Shown piece by piece: positions 49,975 through 58,665 of a DNA stretch of 64,000 nucleotides; position 1 is the stretch's first letter; every line of letters starts with the position of its first letter. Origin of the DNA: Hymenobacter duratus (GTDB taxonomy: Bacteria > Bacteroidota > Bacteroidia > Cytophagales > Hymenobacteraceae); the NCBI RefSeq assembly GCF_014698995.1, contig NZ_JACWZZ010000006.1:1-64000 (forward strand), given 5' to 3'. Both the position numbers and the translations under genes were made by a program. Below the pieces are notes generated by a model that was given only the letters and a program-made list of their open reading frames with translations, was not told the DNA's origin and did not search any database.

Positions 49975-50286
49975 TTAAGGCAGGTAAATGCCGCGCTGCC
50001 AGCATTCGGTGTAGTCCAGCACCATGTGCAGCAGGAAGCCCACGGCCCAGATGCGCGTGCGGGCGGGTAGCAGCAGTAGCACGTAGCCGCCGATGGCCCA
50101 GTAGGTGTGAAAGGTGTGGAAGTTGATGCTGCAGCGGCCCGGGTCGTAGAAGGGGGTGGCCCAGAGGTGGTCCAGGTCGAGCAGCAGGGCACTGGCCAGC
50201 ACCAGCCACACCCGCCGCCAGTGGGGGCGGTGAAAGGCCAGGGCATACAGCCCCGGCACCGTGATATGCAGAAAGGCGTGCAGCAT
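49975..50286 (-). CDS. DUF6122 family membrane protein
   Basis: A 103-residue protein with three hydrophobic helices. It shows the DUF6122 pattern: HAFLHITVPGLYALAF, LLLDLDHLWATPFYDPGRCSINFHTFHTYWAIGG and LLHMVLDYTECW. The His and Asp residues (LDLDHL, FHTFHT, HMVLD) are spaced like those of small membrane metal-dependent hydrolases, but activity is unproven. It lies 3 bases after the CusA gene and 6 bases before the HMA-AraC gene, so it belongs to the operon. The function is unknown. Confidence 0.8.
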   Translation of the reverse strand: MLHAFLHITVPGLYALAFHRPHWRRVWLVLASALLLDLDHLWATPFYDPGRCSINFHTFHTYWAIGGYVLLLLPARTRIWAVGFLLHMVLDYTECWQRGIYLP

Positions 50287-50289
50287 CGC

Positions 50290-53200
50290 TTAACGGGTGG
50301 GCAGCACCGGATTCAAATCCGAAGGCGGGGTGAGCGGCTGCGCGTCAAGTTCCTGCGGGTGGTCGTCCAGGCCCGTTTCCTGGTGCGAGGCGAAGTACTG
50401 GGCCAGGGCTTTTTCGCCCACCAGCCAGAATACCACGGGCGTCACGATGATGTCGAGGAAGGTAGACGAGAGCAGACCGCCGAGAATGACGGTGGCCACC
50501 GGGTACAGAATTTCCTTGCCCGGCGCGTCCTTGGCCAGCGTGAGCGGCACCAGGGCCAGCGCCGCCACCAGGGCCGTCATCAGCACCGGCACCAGGCGTT
50601 CCAGGGAGCCGCGGATAATCATGGGCAGGCCGAACTTTTCGCCCTCGTGCTCCACGAGGTGGATGTAGTGCGAAATCATCATGATGCCGTTGCGCGAGGC
50701 AATGCCCGTGAGCGTAATAAAGCCCACGAGCGAGGCAATGCTGAACGTGCCGCCGGTGACCAGTACCGCCACCACCGAGCCGATGAGGGCCAGCGGAATG
50801 TTGAGCATAATCTGCCCCACCATGTAACTGGACTTGAAATGGGAGAACAAGACCAAGAAGATGCCCGCCAGCGAAAACAGGCTCAGCCACAGAATTTTCT
50901 GGGAGGCCGACTGCTGGCTCTCAAACTGCCCGCCGTATGTGAGGTAGTAGCCCGGCGGCAGCTTCACCTGCGAATTCACCTTGGCTTGGATTTCCTTGAC
51001 CGTGGAGCCCAGGTCCCGCTCGGCTACGTTCAGGGAAATGGTGATGCGGCGTTGGGTGTTCTCGTGGTTGACGGTGTTGGGGCCCGGCTCGTAGACGATG
51101 TCGGCCACCTGGCTGACGGGTATCATGGCGCCGGAAGGCGTTTCGATGCGCGTCTGCTGAATGGCGGCGATGTCGTTGCGCTGCTGCTCGGGCAGCTTCA
51201 CCACCAGGTCGAAGCGCTTCTGGCCGTCGAGCATCTGCGAAACGACGGCGCCTTGGAACAGCGTTTCCAGGTCGCGCACCACTTCGCCGCGGGCCATGCC
51301 GTAGGCGCGCAAAGCGTCGTCCTTGGGCCGGATGAGCAGTTGGGGAATCTGCACCTGCTTTTCCACCTGCAAATCGACCACCCCGGGCACCGTGCCGGCC
51401 ACGGCGCGCACTTCGTTAGCGTAGCGGCGCAGCTCCAGCAAATCGTTGCCGAATACCTTAATGGCTACCTGCGCTCGCACACCAGAAAGTAAGTGGTCCA
51501 GCCGGTGGGAAATAGGCTGGCCGATGTTGACGTTCACGCCCGTTATCAAGCTCAGCTTGTCGCGCATGTCGGCCAGAATTTCGTCGCGGCTGCGCATGGT
51601 TTTGCCCTCCTTCTCCAGCTCTTCTTCGGTCTTGAAGGCCACTTCGATTTCCGAGTTGTTCACCGACTCGGCGTGCTCGTCCAATTCGGCGCGGCCGGTG
51701 CGGCGGGCGGTATAGGCCACTTCCGGAATCTTAAGCATCTGCTGCTCGCCCAGCGTGCCCAGGCGGTTCGACTCGGCCAGCGAGGTGCCGGCGGGCGCCG
51801 AGAAGTTGACCGTGAGCGAGCCTTCGTTGAAGGGCGGCAGAAACTCGGTGCCGAAGAACGGAATCAGCGCCATGGCCGCCACGAACAGCGCCCCGGTTAC
51901 CCCAAGGATGGCCTTGGGATGCTGCAGGCCCCAACCCAACAGGCGAGTATCTTTTTTCTTAAGCCAGCGCACCAGGCCCCCGTCGGTTTCGGGGTGGTCC
52001 ATCTGCTTCATTTTGGGCAGCAGGTAGTAGCAGAGCACCGGCGTGACGGTGAGCGACACGAACAGCGAGGCCACAATGCTGGTGATGTAGGCAATGCCCA
52101 GCGGCGCAAAAATGCGGCCTTCCATGCCTTCCAGGGCAAACAGCGGCAGGAACACCAGCACCACGATGATGGTGGCGTACACGATGGAGTTGCGTACTTC
52201 GGAGCTGGCCTTGTAAATAACCTTGAGCACCGGCTGCGGGTGCGGCAGCTGCTTGTTTTCGCGCAGGCGCCGGTAGACGTTTTCCACGTCCACGATGGCG
52301 TCGTCGACCAATTCGCCGATGGCAATGGCCAGGCCGCCGAGGGTCATGGTGTTGATGCTGATGCCGGCAAAGCGAAACACCAGCGCCGTGACCAGCAGCG
52401 AGAGCGGAATGGCCACCAAAGAAATAAACGTGGTGCGTACGTTCAGCAGAAAGGCAAACAGGATGATAACCACCAGAATGGCCCCGTCGCGCAAGGCTTC
52501 CTCGACGTTGGTAATCGAGGACTCGATAAACTCCGACTGCTTGAACAAGCGCGTGTTCACCTGCACGTCCTTGGGCAAAGAAGGCTTCAGCTCCACCAGG
52601 GCTTTTTCCACGGCTGCTGTCAGGCCCACCGTGGCCGCGCCGGGCTGCTTCTCGATGCTCAGAATCACGGCGGGCCGGCCGTTCACGCTGCCGTCGCCCC
52701 GCTTGAAGCGGGCCCCGAACTCCACCTTGGCCACGTCGGCCACCCGGATGGGCGACTGCTCGCGGTAGCCGACAATGATGTTTTCGATGTCCGCCACCGA
52801 GCGCAGCCGGCCCAGGTTGCGGATGAGCACCTCCGAGCCGTTGCGGTCAATGAAGTTGCCCGTCGTGTTCAGGTTGGACTGACGCAGGGCTTCCTCCACT
52901 TGGTTTACCGTCAGGCCCGTGGCATTGAGCCGGGGCATGTCCAGCAGCACCTGGTACTGCAGGTTGTCGCCGCCGATGGGAATGACCTGGGCCACGCCGG
53001 GAATGCTGAGCAGGCGCTGCCGCACGGTGTAGTTGGCCAGCGTGCGCAAATCGGCGGCGTTGGTCTGTTTGCCGCCCGACAAGCCCACCAGCATAATCTG
53101 GCCCATGACCGAGGAAATGGGGCCCAGCACCGGCGTAATGCCCTGGGGCAGCTGCTCGCCCGTGGTCTGCAGCTTCTCGCTCACAATCTGGCGGGCCGTG

Positions 53201-53511
53201 AAAATGTCGGTGCCGTAGTCGAACTCCACGAACACCATGCCCAGGCCAATGGCCGAGTTGGAGCGCACGGCCGACACGCCGGTGGCCCCGTTCAGGGCCG
53301 TTTCCACGGGCAGCGTCACCAGGGCCTCCACCTCCTCGGGGGCCATGCCGGGCGCTTCCAGGAACACGGTCACGCGCGGGCGGTCGAGGTCGGGCAACAC
53401 GTCCACCGGCAGCTGGCTGGCGGTGTAGGAACCGGCAATGATGAGGCCCATGGCGAAGGCCAGCATCAGCAGCCGGTTCTGCAGGGCAAAGCGAATTATC
53501 TTATCAAGCAT
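50290..53511 (-). CDS. cusA: CusA/CzcA-family heavy-metal RND pump
   Basis: A 1,073-residue inner-membrane RND transporter of normal length. It has the start MLDKIIRFALQNRLLMLAFAMGLIIAG, two periplasmic porter/docking loops, and the helix-4 proton relay in LAIAIGELVDDAIVDVENVYRRL. That relay differs from the DFG-x3-DGA type of the first pump in this window, so the two pumps likely carry different metals. Copper or silver is inferred from the neighbours. No outer-membrane channel is fused; a separate TolC-like protein is encoded at 55937-57181. It is 95 bases downstream of the NTF2-like gene. Confidence 0.92.
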   Translation of the reverse strand: MLDKIIRFALQNRLLMLAFAMGLIIAGSYTASQLPVDVLPDLDRPRVTVFLEAPGMAPEEVEALVTLPVETALNGATGVSAVRSNSAIGLGMVFVEFDYGTDIFTARQIVSEKLQTTGEQLPQGITPVLGPISSVMGQIMLVGLSGGKQTNAADLRTLANYTVRQRLLSIPGVAQVIPIGGDNLQYQVLLDMPRLNATGLTVNQVEEALRQSNLNTTGNFIDRNGSEVLIRNLGRLRSVADIENIIVGYREQSPIRVADVAKVEFGARFKRGDGSVNGRPAVILSIEKQPGAATVGLTAAVEKALVELKPSLPKDVQVNTRLFKQSEFIESSITNVEEALRDGAILVVIILFAFLLNVRTTFISLVAIPLSLLVTALVFRFAGISINTMTLGGLAIAIGELVDDAIVDVENVYRRLRENKQLPHPQPVLKVIYKASSEVRNSIVYATIIVVLVFLPLFALEGMEGRIFAPLGIAYITSIVASLFVSLTVTPVLCYYLLPKMKQMDHPETDGGLVRWLKKKDTRLLGWGLQHPKAILGVTGALFVAAMALIPFFGTEFLPPFNEGSLTVNFSAPAGTSLAESNRLGTLGEQQMLKIPEVAYTARRTGRAELDEHAESVNNSEIEVAFKTEEELEKEGKTMRSRDEILADMRDKLSLITGVNVNIGQPISHRLDHLLSGVRAQVAIKVFGNDLLELRRYANEVRAVAGTVPGVVDLQVEKQVQIPQLLIRPKDDALRAYGMARGEVVRDLETLFQGAVVSQMLDGQKRFDLVVKLPEQQRNDIAAIQQTRIETPSGAMIPVSQVADIVYEPGPNTVNHENTQRRITISLNVAERDLGSTVKEIQAKVNSQVKLPPGYYLTYGGQFESQQSASQKILWLSLFSLAGIFLVLFSHFKSSYMVGQIMLNIPLALIGSVVAVLVTGGTFSIASLVGFITLTGIASRNGIMMISHYIHLVEHEGEKFGLPMIIRGSLERLVPVLMTALVAALALVPLTLAKDAPGKEILYPVATVILGGLLSSTFLDIIVTPVVFWLVGEKALAQYFASHQETGLDDHPQELDAQPLTPPSDLNPVLPTR

Positions 53512-53606
53512 GGGGTATTAGCGCAAAGTGGAAGGAGCCTCAAGGGCGACTTCGGTGTAGTCCGGCCGGTGGGCCAGTGGGTCGGACAGGGCACGCCCTG
53601 TGCGTC

Positions 53607-54116
53607 TTATTTCTTGACCCGGGGCGTGCGGGCCGAGGTGTGGGTGCTCATGATTTGCCACTGGCCGGCGGCGTTTTTGCGCAGCACCGACGTGGCCACC
53701 CCGCGGCGCACGATGGGCGCCTTGGCCTCTTTCTCCTTGGGGTCCTTCTTGAGGTTAATGGTGTAGGTGTAGGTTTCCGTCGCAAAAGCATAAGGACCGT
53801 CTACCTGCACGGCGGCTTTGTAGTCGCTGAAGGTGAAGGCGCTAAACTCCTTGAGCTCCGGGGCCAGGTGGTGCTCGGCGTAGTGCCGGTAGGAGCCTTC
53901 CACCCCGCCCGACTCGAACACCTGGGAGTTGGCCGTGAAGAGGCGGTGCGTGCCCGTGGTATCGAGCTTTTGCACGGCCTGCTGGTACTTGCTCAGCACC
54001 GCCCGCACGGCCACCTCATCGGCGGAACCAGCCGCGGCAGTTGTCTGGGCTTGCGCCGTGGCGGCGGCAAAGGGAAGCGTGGCAGACAGCACCGCGAGAG
54101 CAAAAAGATTTTTCAT
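53607..54116 (-). CDS. secreted SnoaL/DUF4440-like protein (NTF2 fold)
   Basis: A 169-residue exported protein. The signal peptide MKNLFALAVLSATLPFAAATAQAQ precedes an NTF2-like domain: VRAVLSKYQQAVQKLDTTGTHRLFTANSQVFESGGVEGSYRHYAEHHLAPELKEF, then strands ending in GQWQIMSTHTSAR. The HHLAPEL and STHTS histidines are typical of the nuclear-transport-factor-2 family members that accompany copper genes. The ATG at 54116 starts the signal peptide. It lies between the adaptor gene (34-base gap) and CusA. A periplasmic binding or scaffold role is likely; no enzymatic residue set is evident. Confidence 0.8.
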   Translation of the reverse strand: MKNLFALAVLSATLPFAAATAQAQTTAAAGSADEVAVRAVLSKYQQAVQKLDTTGTHRLFTANSQVFESGGVEGSYRHYAEHHLAPELKEFSAFTFSDYKAAVQVDGPYAFATETYTYTINLKKDPKEKEAKAPIVRRGVATSVLRKNAAGQWQIMSTHTSARTPRVKK

Positions 54117-54150
54117 GGGGAGGGAGAAAGAAGCCACCGCGGAGCGGGAC

Positions 54151-55296
54151 TTATTGGTTGAGGTAAATGGATTTGAGCTGGTAGGTGCCGGTGGTGACCA
54201 CCCGGTCGTTTTCGTTGATTTCGCCCTGCACCAGCACGGTCTGCTGGCCGTTGACGGCGCCGGGCTGCACGTAGCGAATCTTGAACCGCTCGGGCTCGGT
54301 GTGCACAAACACCACGGGCTTGCCATTCAGATCGGTGATGGCCGAGGTGGGCACCACCAGCTGGGGCTTGCCCCCGCCGGTCTGGCCCACGACCTGCACG
54401 TTCACGGCCTGGCCGGCGCGGTAGGCGCTGCCCTGCTGGGCGTCGAGCTCCAGCACCAGCTGACGGGCTTGGTTGACCGGGTTCACCACGTTGCTGAACA
54501 CCACCAGGCGGGCGGGCACGCCGGCCTGGCCCTGCAGGCCTTCCACCCGGAACACGGCCCCGGGCGTGACTTTGTCCAGATCCTGGGCAAACACCTGGGC
54601 TTCGACGCGCAGCTTGCCGGGGTTGATGACGCGAAACAGCTCGTCGCCCTGGTTGACTTGTTGACCGACAGCGAGATTAAACACGTCCACGGTGCCGCTC
54701 ACGGGCGAGGTGATGCTCACGCGGCGCTGCTGGGCCTGGCCGTTGTAGATGCTGGCGTTCTGGCGGGCCTGGCGCAGGCGCAGCTCGGCGGCCACCACGT
54801 CCTTGCGGGCGGCGATGTCGGCGATGCTCTGCAGGCGGGCGTAGTCCTGCTGGGCGGCGCGCAGCTCGGCCTGGGCGTTGGCCCGCTCGGTGCTGAGCCC
54901 GATTTGCTGGGTGGCGTCCAGCGTTTGCTCGATGACGGCCAGGGTCTGCCCGGCCCGCACCGTTTTGCCCACCTGCGCGGCGAGGCTCACGATGCGCCCG
55001 GTTTGGGGCACCACGATGCGGCCCTCGCCCCCGGCCGCGGCCGACACCGTGCCGTAGAGCGTGGCCCGGCTGTAGGTGGTGGAAAAGGCGGCCAGGTTGG
55101 TGCGCACCTGAAACAGGAACTGGCTTTCCTTGGGCAGCAGTACCTCGTCGGAAAGGGCCACGCCGGTGCTGGCTTTGGCCGTGCCACCGTGGTCTTCGCC
55201 ACCGTGCGCCTGCACCAAACCCGGTGGAGGGAGCAGCACCGTCAGGACCAGTCCCGCGGCGGCCGTAACGGCCAGGATTTTATGCTTGGTTTTCAT
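54151..55296 (-). CDS. cusB: CusB-like RND periplasmic adaptor
   Basis: A 381-residue membrane-fusion protein. The signal peptide is followed by the mature N-terminus AHGGEDHGGTAKAS, a short His-rich metal motif. The lipoyl half-motifs (IVVPQTGRIVSLAAQVGKTVRAGQTLAVIE and ITSPVSGTVDVFNLAVGQQVNQGDELF), the alpha-hairpin (about 110-170) and the beta-barrel complete the adaptor. It is encoded directly before CusA (with the NTF2-like gene between) and 12 bases after a membrane protein that carries the same AHGGEDHG start. It couples CusA to the TolC-like channel. Confidence 0.88.
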   Translation of the reverse strand: MKTKHKILAVTAAAGLVLTVLLPPPGLVQAHGGEDHGGTAKASTGVALSDEVLLPKESQFLFQVRTNLAAFSTTYSRATLYGTVSAAAGGEGRIVVPQTGRIVSLAAQVGKTVRAGQTLAVIEQTLDATQQIGLSTERANAQAELRAAQQDYARLQSIADIAARKDVVAAELRLRQARQNASIYNGQAQQRRVSITSPVSGTVDVFNLAVGQQVNQGDELFRVINPGKLRVEAQVFAQDLDKVTPGAVFRVEGLQGQAGVPARLVVFSNVVNPVNQARQLVLELDAQQGSAYRAGQAVNVQVVGQTGGGKPQLVVPTSAITDLNGKPVVFVHTEPERFKIRYVQPGAVNGQQTVLVQGEINENDRVVTTGTYQLKSIYLNQ

Positions 55297-55308
55297 ATCG
55301 GGGTAGCA

Positions 55309-55944
55309 TTAAGGGAAGGGGGTGCGGCGGCTGGCGGTCAACGCCTGCTCGGAAGTCTGGGGCACGGGCTCGGGACGGCGTCGGCGCATGAGCAGGGCCG
55401 TGAGTACGATGCCGAGCACAAAGGCCCCGGCCAAGGCCAGGATGGTTTTCCAGGAGGAAAAAAGCCCGGTTGCCTCCGCGTGGGGAGCCGCGGCGACGGG
55501 CAGCTTCTCTCCTACTTTGATGCCTTCGAGCAAGAGCAAATCGGCTTTCTCACCCGCCACGATGTTGAGGGCGAAGCTGTAAGCCTTGTTGGCCGGAAAC
55601 TGGCCTTCGACGAGGTACACGCCCGGCTCCTGCTCTTTCACGGCCCATTTCAGGGTGGCATCTTCCGGGTTGGTGAGCGTGAGCTTGGCGCCCTTGATCG
55701 GGGCGTTGGTGGCGTAGTCGGAGAGGAACAGGCGCAAATCGGCGGGCTTACCCCCTTCCAGGGGCTCGTAGCGCAGCAAGGCCTCGAACTGTTCCGAGAG
55801 CGCGGCCACGGAAAAGGACGTGGCGCCCGCGGCCGTGCCGGCCTTGGGCCCGTCGCCGTGGTCCTCGCCCCCGTGGGCGTAGGCCGTGCCGCTCAGCACA
55901 AGCAGGCCCAGGAGCAAAATCAGGAGTTGTTTCATGTTATTCAC
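55309..55944 (-). CDS. exported membrane-anchored protein with Ig-like domain
   Basis: A 211-residue protein. The signal peptide MNNMKQLLILLLGLLVLSGTAYA leads into AHGGEDHGDG, the same His-rich start found in the CusB-like protein. A beta-rich domain of about 110 residues (VAALSEQFEALLRYEPLEGGKPADLRLFLSDYATNAPIKGAKLTL...) resembles FixH/Ig-like periplasmic domains. A C-terminal helix (TILALAGAFVLGIVLTALLMRRRR) anchors it in the inner membrane. Its start overlaps the end of the TolC-like gene by 8 bases. It likely feeds metal to, or stabilises, the Cus pump. I know no named family with certainty. Confidence 0.7.
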   Translation of the reverse strand: MNNMKQLLILLLGLLVLSGTAYAHGGEDHGDGPKAGTAAGATSFSVAALSEQFEALLRYEPLEGGKPADLRLFLSDYATNAPIKGAKLTLTNPEDATLKWAVKEQEPGVYLVEGQFPANKAYSFALNIVAGEKADLLLLEGIKVGEKLPVAAAPHAEATGLFSSWKTILALAGAFVLGIVLTALLMRRRRPEPVPQTSEQALTASRRTPFP

Positions 55945-57181
55945 CCCGCAGGTAGTTAAGTTCGATGAGGGCCTGGCGGTAGTCCCGAATGGTCGTCAGG
56001 TAGGTATTCTGGATGGCAAAGGCTTGGTTCAGGCTCATAATGAGCTGCAGGTAGCTCACTTCGCCGGCCCGGAACAGGCGCTGCGACTGGCTGATGATGG
56101 CCCGCGACTGGGGCAGGCCGGTTTGCTCGTAGTAGCCCAACGAGGCCGAGAACTTGCGCGTGTCGGCCAGGGCCTGCTGGTACTGACTACTCAGCTCCAG
56201 GCGCTGGGCCTGCAGCTGGTAGCCGGCGGCCTGGGAGCGGGCCGTGGCCGCCTGCAGCTGGGAGCGGTAGGTCCAGAACCAGATGGGCACCGACAGGCCG
56301 AATTGAAAGCGGTATTTCAGGGCTGAATTCTCAAATGCCTGGTTCTGGTAACCCACCGTGAGGGCCGGGGTGCGCCGGGCCCGCACCAGGCTGATGCCTG
56401 ACTGGCTCAGGGCTACGTTTTGGGCAGCGGCGGCCAGCGTGGGGCTGCGCACCAGGGCCGTGCTGTCCTCGGCGGGCAGGCCCGCGAGCAGCGCGGTGCC
56501 CGTTTGAGCCAACTCCGCGCCGGTGCGCCCCAGGTCGGTGCTGATGGCCAGGGCTTCGCTGGGGCGGCCCAGCAGCAAGGCCAGGCGGCGCTGGGCGGCC
56601 TGCCGGTCGGCGGTGGCTTGCTGCAGCAGCACGGTCACCTGCCGGGCTTCGGCGTCGGTGCTGATGCGCTGCAGCGAGGTGACTTCGCCGGCCGTAAACA
56701 AACGCTCGGTGGCCAGCCGCAGCACTCGAAACAAGCTGTCCTGGTAGGTGAGCTGCCGCACCTGGGCCTCAGCAAATTGCAGGGTCAGGTACGCCAGGCG
56801 GGTGTCGCGCAGCACGCTGGCCCGGCTCACGTCGCGGTTGCGCTCGGCCAGGGTAATGCCGGCCTGCGCCACGCGCCGCTGCTGGCGGTAGACGTTGGGC
56901 AGGTCGATGGTTTGCACCACGCCCGGGGCCCACATCTCGCCGGTAGGGGCCGAGAACAGAAAGTCCGGGTTGGCGGGCGCAAACGAGCCCCGCTTGAGGG
57001 CGCGCTGCTCCTCAATTTCCTGGGTTGACTGCCGCAGCCGGGGGTGCCGGCGCAGGCTCTGGGCTTCGGCGCTGTCCAGGCTGATGATGGTTTGGGCGCG
57101 CGCAGCTTCGAAACCTAATCCCAGCAAAAGGGCCAGAACCAGCAGGAAACGCACGCCACTTCTCAATTTCAGATACTTCAT
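55937..57181 (-). CDS. cusC: CusC/TolC-family outer-membrane efflux channel
   Basis: A 414-residue outer-membrane factor. The signal peptide (to about 29, ARAQ) is followed by the repeated OEP helices: ISLDSAEAQSLRRHPRLRQSTQEIEEQRALKRG, LAYLTLQFAEAQVRQLTYQDSLFRVLRLATERLFTAGEVTSLQRI and the second half ending in RQALIELNYLRGE. Length and periodicity are normal. It forms the exit duct for the CusA-CusB pump. The 3' end overlaps the next gene by 8 bases. A 102-base intergenic stretch with hairpins precedes it. Confidence 0.9.
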   Translation of the reverse strand: MKYLKLRSGVRFLLVLALLLGLGFEAARAQTIISLDSAEAQSLRRHPRLRQSTQEIEEQRALKRGSFAPANPDFLFSAPTGEMWAPGVVQTIDLPNVYRQQRRVAQAGITLAERNRDVSRASVLRDTRLAYLTLQFAEAQVRQLTYQDSLFRVLRLATERLFTAGEVTSLQRISTDAEARQVTVLLQQATADRQAAQRRLALLLGRPSEALAISTDLGRTGAELAQTGTALLAGLPAEDSTALVRSPTLAAAAQNVALSQSGISLVRARRTPALTVGYQNQAFENSALKYRFQFGLSVPIWFWTYRSQLQAATARSQAAGYQLQAQRLELSSQYQQALADTRKFSASLGYYEQTGLPQSRAIISQSQRLFRAGEVSYLQLIMSLNQAFAIQNTYLTTIRDYRQALIELNYLRGE

Positions 57182-57251
57182 ATAATCAGGTTAGAGCGAG
57201 CCAGCGGGCCGCCTACCGTTGCAGCGGCAGACGACCCGGACGAAGCGGGTC

Positions 57252-57268
57252 CGGACGCCCGGCGTCCG
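57252..57268. repeat. short intercistronic hairpin
   Basis: Arms CGGACGCC and GGCGTCCG around a single C, in the gap between the metal-binding protein gene and cusC. GC-rich stems continue upstream (57230-57251). Probably an mRNA-processing or stability element in the operon; no T-tract follows. Confidence 0.4.
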
Positions 57269-57283
57269 AAAAGCAGGCGACGT

Positions 57284-57835
57284 CTATGACTTTTTCACCA
57301 GGGCCATGCCGCACTTCGGGCAGCTGCCGGGCTTGTCGCTGGCCGAGCCTTCGCAGTTCATGGGGCAGGTGTAGGCGGCGGCCGTGGCCTTGCTGGCTTT
57401 GGCCGCCGCGTCGAGCTTTTCAAAGCGGGCGCTGAGCGAGCTGCCGTTGGCTTTCAGGCTCACGATGGCCGTGCGCAGGGTAGTGCCGGCGGGCACGGCG
57501 GCCACGAAATGGTCGCCGGTGGGCGTCAGCTTCACGCTGGTGGTTTTGCCCGCCGTGCTCAGCAGCATGGCCGTGCCGGTGGAACGGTCCAGGGGCATGG
57601 TTTTCTCGTTGGCGTCGAGCAGGTACACGTGCACCTCCCCGGCTTGCTGCACCAGTTCGAGGTGGTACTTGCCGGCCGTGCGGACCGTTCCGCCGTGGGG
57701 GGATTTGTGGGCGTGGGTTTCGCCGGCGGCTTTGTGGCCGTGGGCAGCGGTGCCGGGCTTGTGGCTGTGCTGGGCGGCAACGTTGAGCGGGGCGGCCAGC
57801 ATCAGAGCGGCGGCGAGAACTTGCGAAATCTTCAT
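57284..57835 (-). CDS. secreted protein with C-terminal heavy-metal-binding domain
   Basis: A 183-residue exported protein. A signal peptide (to about 21) is followed by a His-rich stretch (HSHKPGTAAHGHKAAGETHAHKSPHGG), a beta-sandwich of about 100 residues, and a C-terminal HMBD zinc-finger-like unit (YTCPMNCEGSASDKPGSCPKCGMALVKK). The CPM-x-n-PGxCPxCGM pattern is the heavy-metal-binding domain seen in Cus/Cop components. It is located between DUF305 and cusC genes. It probably captures copper in the periplasm and passes it to the efflux system. A second HMBD protein is encoded at 58666. Confidence 0.85.
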   Translation of the reverse strand: MKISQVLAAALMLAAPLNVAAQHSHKPGTAAHGHKAAGETHAHKSPHGGTVRTAGKYHLELVQQAGEVHVYLLDANEKTMPLDRSTGTAMLLSTAGKTTSVKLTPTGDHFVAAVPAGTTLRTAIVSLKANGSSLSARFEKLDAAAKASKATAAAYTCPMNCEGSASDKPGSCPKCGMALVKKS

Positions 57836-57877
57836 AAGAGGGGGTTATGAGTAAAGTGGGTTGGAGTAGCCTTCGGG

Positions 57878-58603
57878 CTACATTTTGTCGGCGTTCTTAT
57901 TGTGCCAGTCCTTGAAGGCCGCTATTTCCTTCTCCTGGGCATCTATTATCTGCTGGGCCATCTGCTTGAGTTTGGTGTCCTTGCCGTGGGCCAGCTCGGC
58001 CTTGGCCATGTCCACGGCGCTCTGGTGGTGCATGGTCATGAGCATGTTGAAGTTCATGTCCGGGTCGGCCACGGTTTTTGGCATCGGCATCATGGCGTCC
58101 ATTGAGGCCTTCATCTTGCTGGTGAAGGGGTCCGTGGGGTCGTTGGGCTTGTAGTTGGTCGGGGCATTGTCGAGGCGGGTGGCCGCGGCTTCCAGCTCGG
58201 CGATTTCCTTTTGCTGGTCGGCTTTGATTTTCTCGGCCATCTGGCGCATGGTGGCGTCTTTGCCGTCGCGCAGCTGAATGTCGGCCATGACAACAGCGCC
58301 CTTGTGGTGCTCCAGCATGTGGTGGGCGAAGTCGTGGTCGGTGTTGCCCTTGGGCTTGCTGGCGTGCATCTTCTGCATCATCTCGTTCATGGCCACCAGC
58401 TGCGGCGAGTCGCCGGCCGCAGTGGCCCCGTCGTGGCCCATAGCCGAGTGGTCCATGCCGGCCATGTCACCGGAGGCGGTGCCCTCGGCGGTGGTCGTTT
58501 CGGTGGTAGTAGCCGTCGAATCGGCGGCCTTGTCGCTGTTGCAGCTGGCAACCAGCAGGGAGCCCGAGCAGAGGGCTGCGAGGAAAAAAGCGGACTTTTT
58601 CAT
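57878..58603 (-). CDS. DUF305 family lipoprotein
   Basis: A 241-residue lipoprotein. The signal peptide ends in the lipobox LVASCN (Cys at about 21). A Thr/Ala-rich linker leads to AGMDHSAMGHDG and two DUF305 repeats with HH pairs: DHDFAHHMLEHHKGAVVMADIQLRDG and NFNMLMTMHHQSAVDMAKAELAHG. These histidine and methionine motifs suit copper binding in a ferritin-like fold. It is a clearer two-repeat member than the one at 14377-15114. It lies between two HMBD-containing proteins in the cus operon, so periplasmic copper buffering is likely. Confidence 0.9.
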   Translation of the reverse strand: MKKSAFFLAALCSGSLLVASCNSDKAADSTATTTETTTAEGTASGDMAGMDHSAMGHDGATAAGDSPQLVAMNEMMQKMHASKPKGNTDHDFAHHMLEHHKGAVVMADIQLRDGKDATMRQMAEKIKADQQKEIAELEAAATRLDNAPTNYKPNDPTDPFTSKMKASMDAMMPMPKTVADPDMNFNMLMTMHHQSAVDMAKAELAHGKDTKLKQMAQQIIDAQEKEIAAFKDWHNKNADKM

Positions 58604-58665
58604 GGGTGTGGTTGGGGAAAGTGGAAGAAAGAGAGAGGCAAGCCGGAAGGGGGCCAGCCCACACG

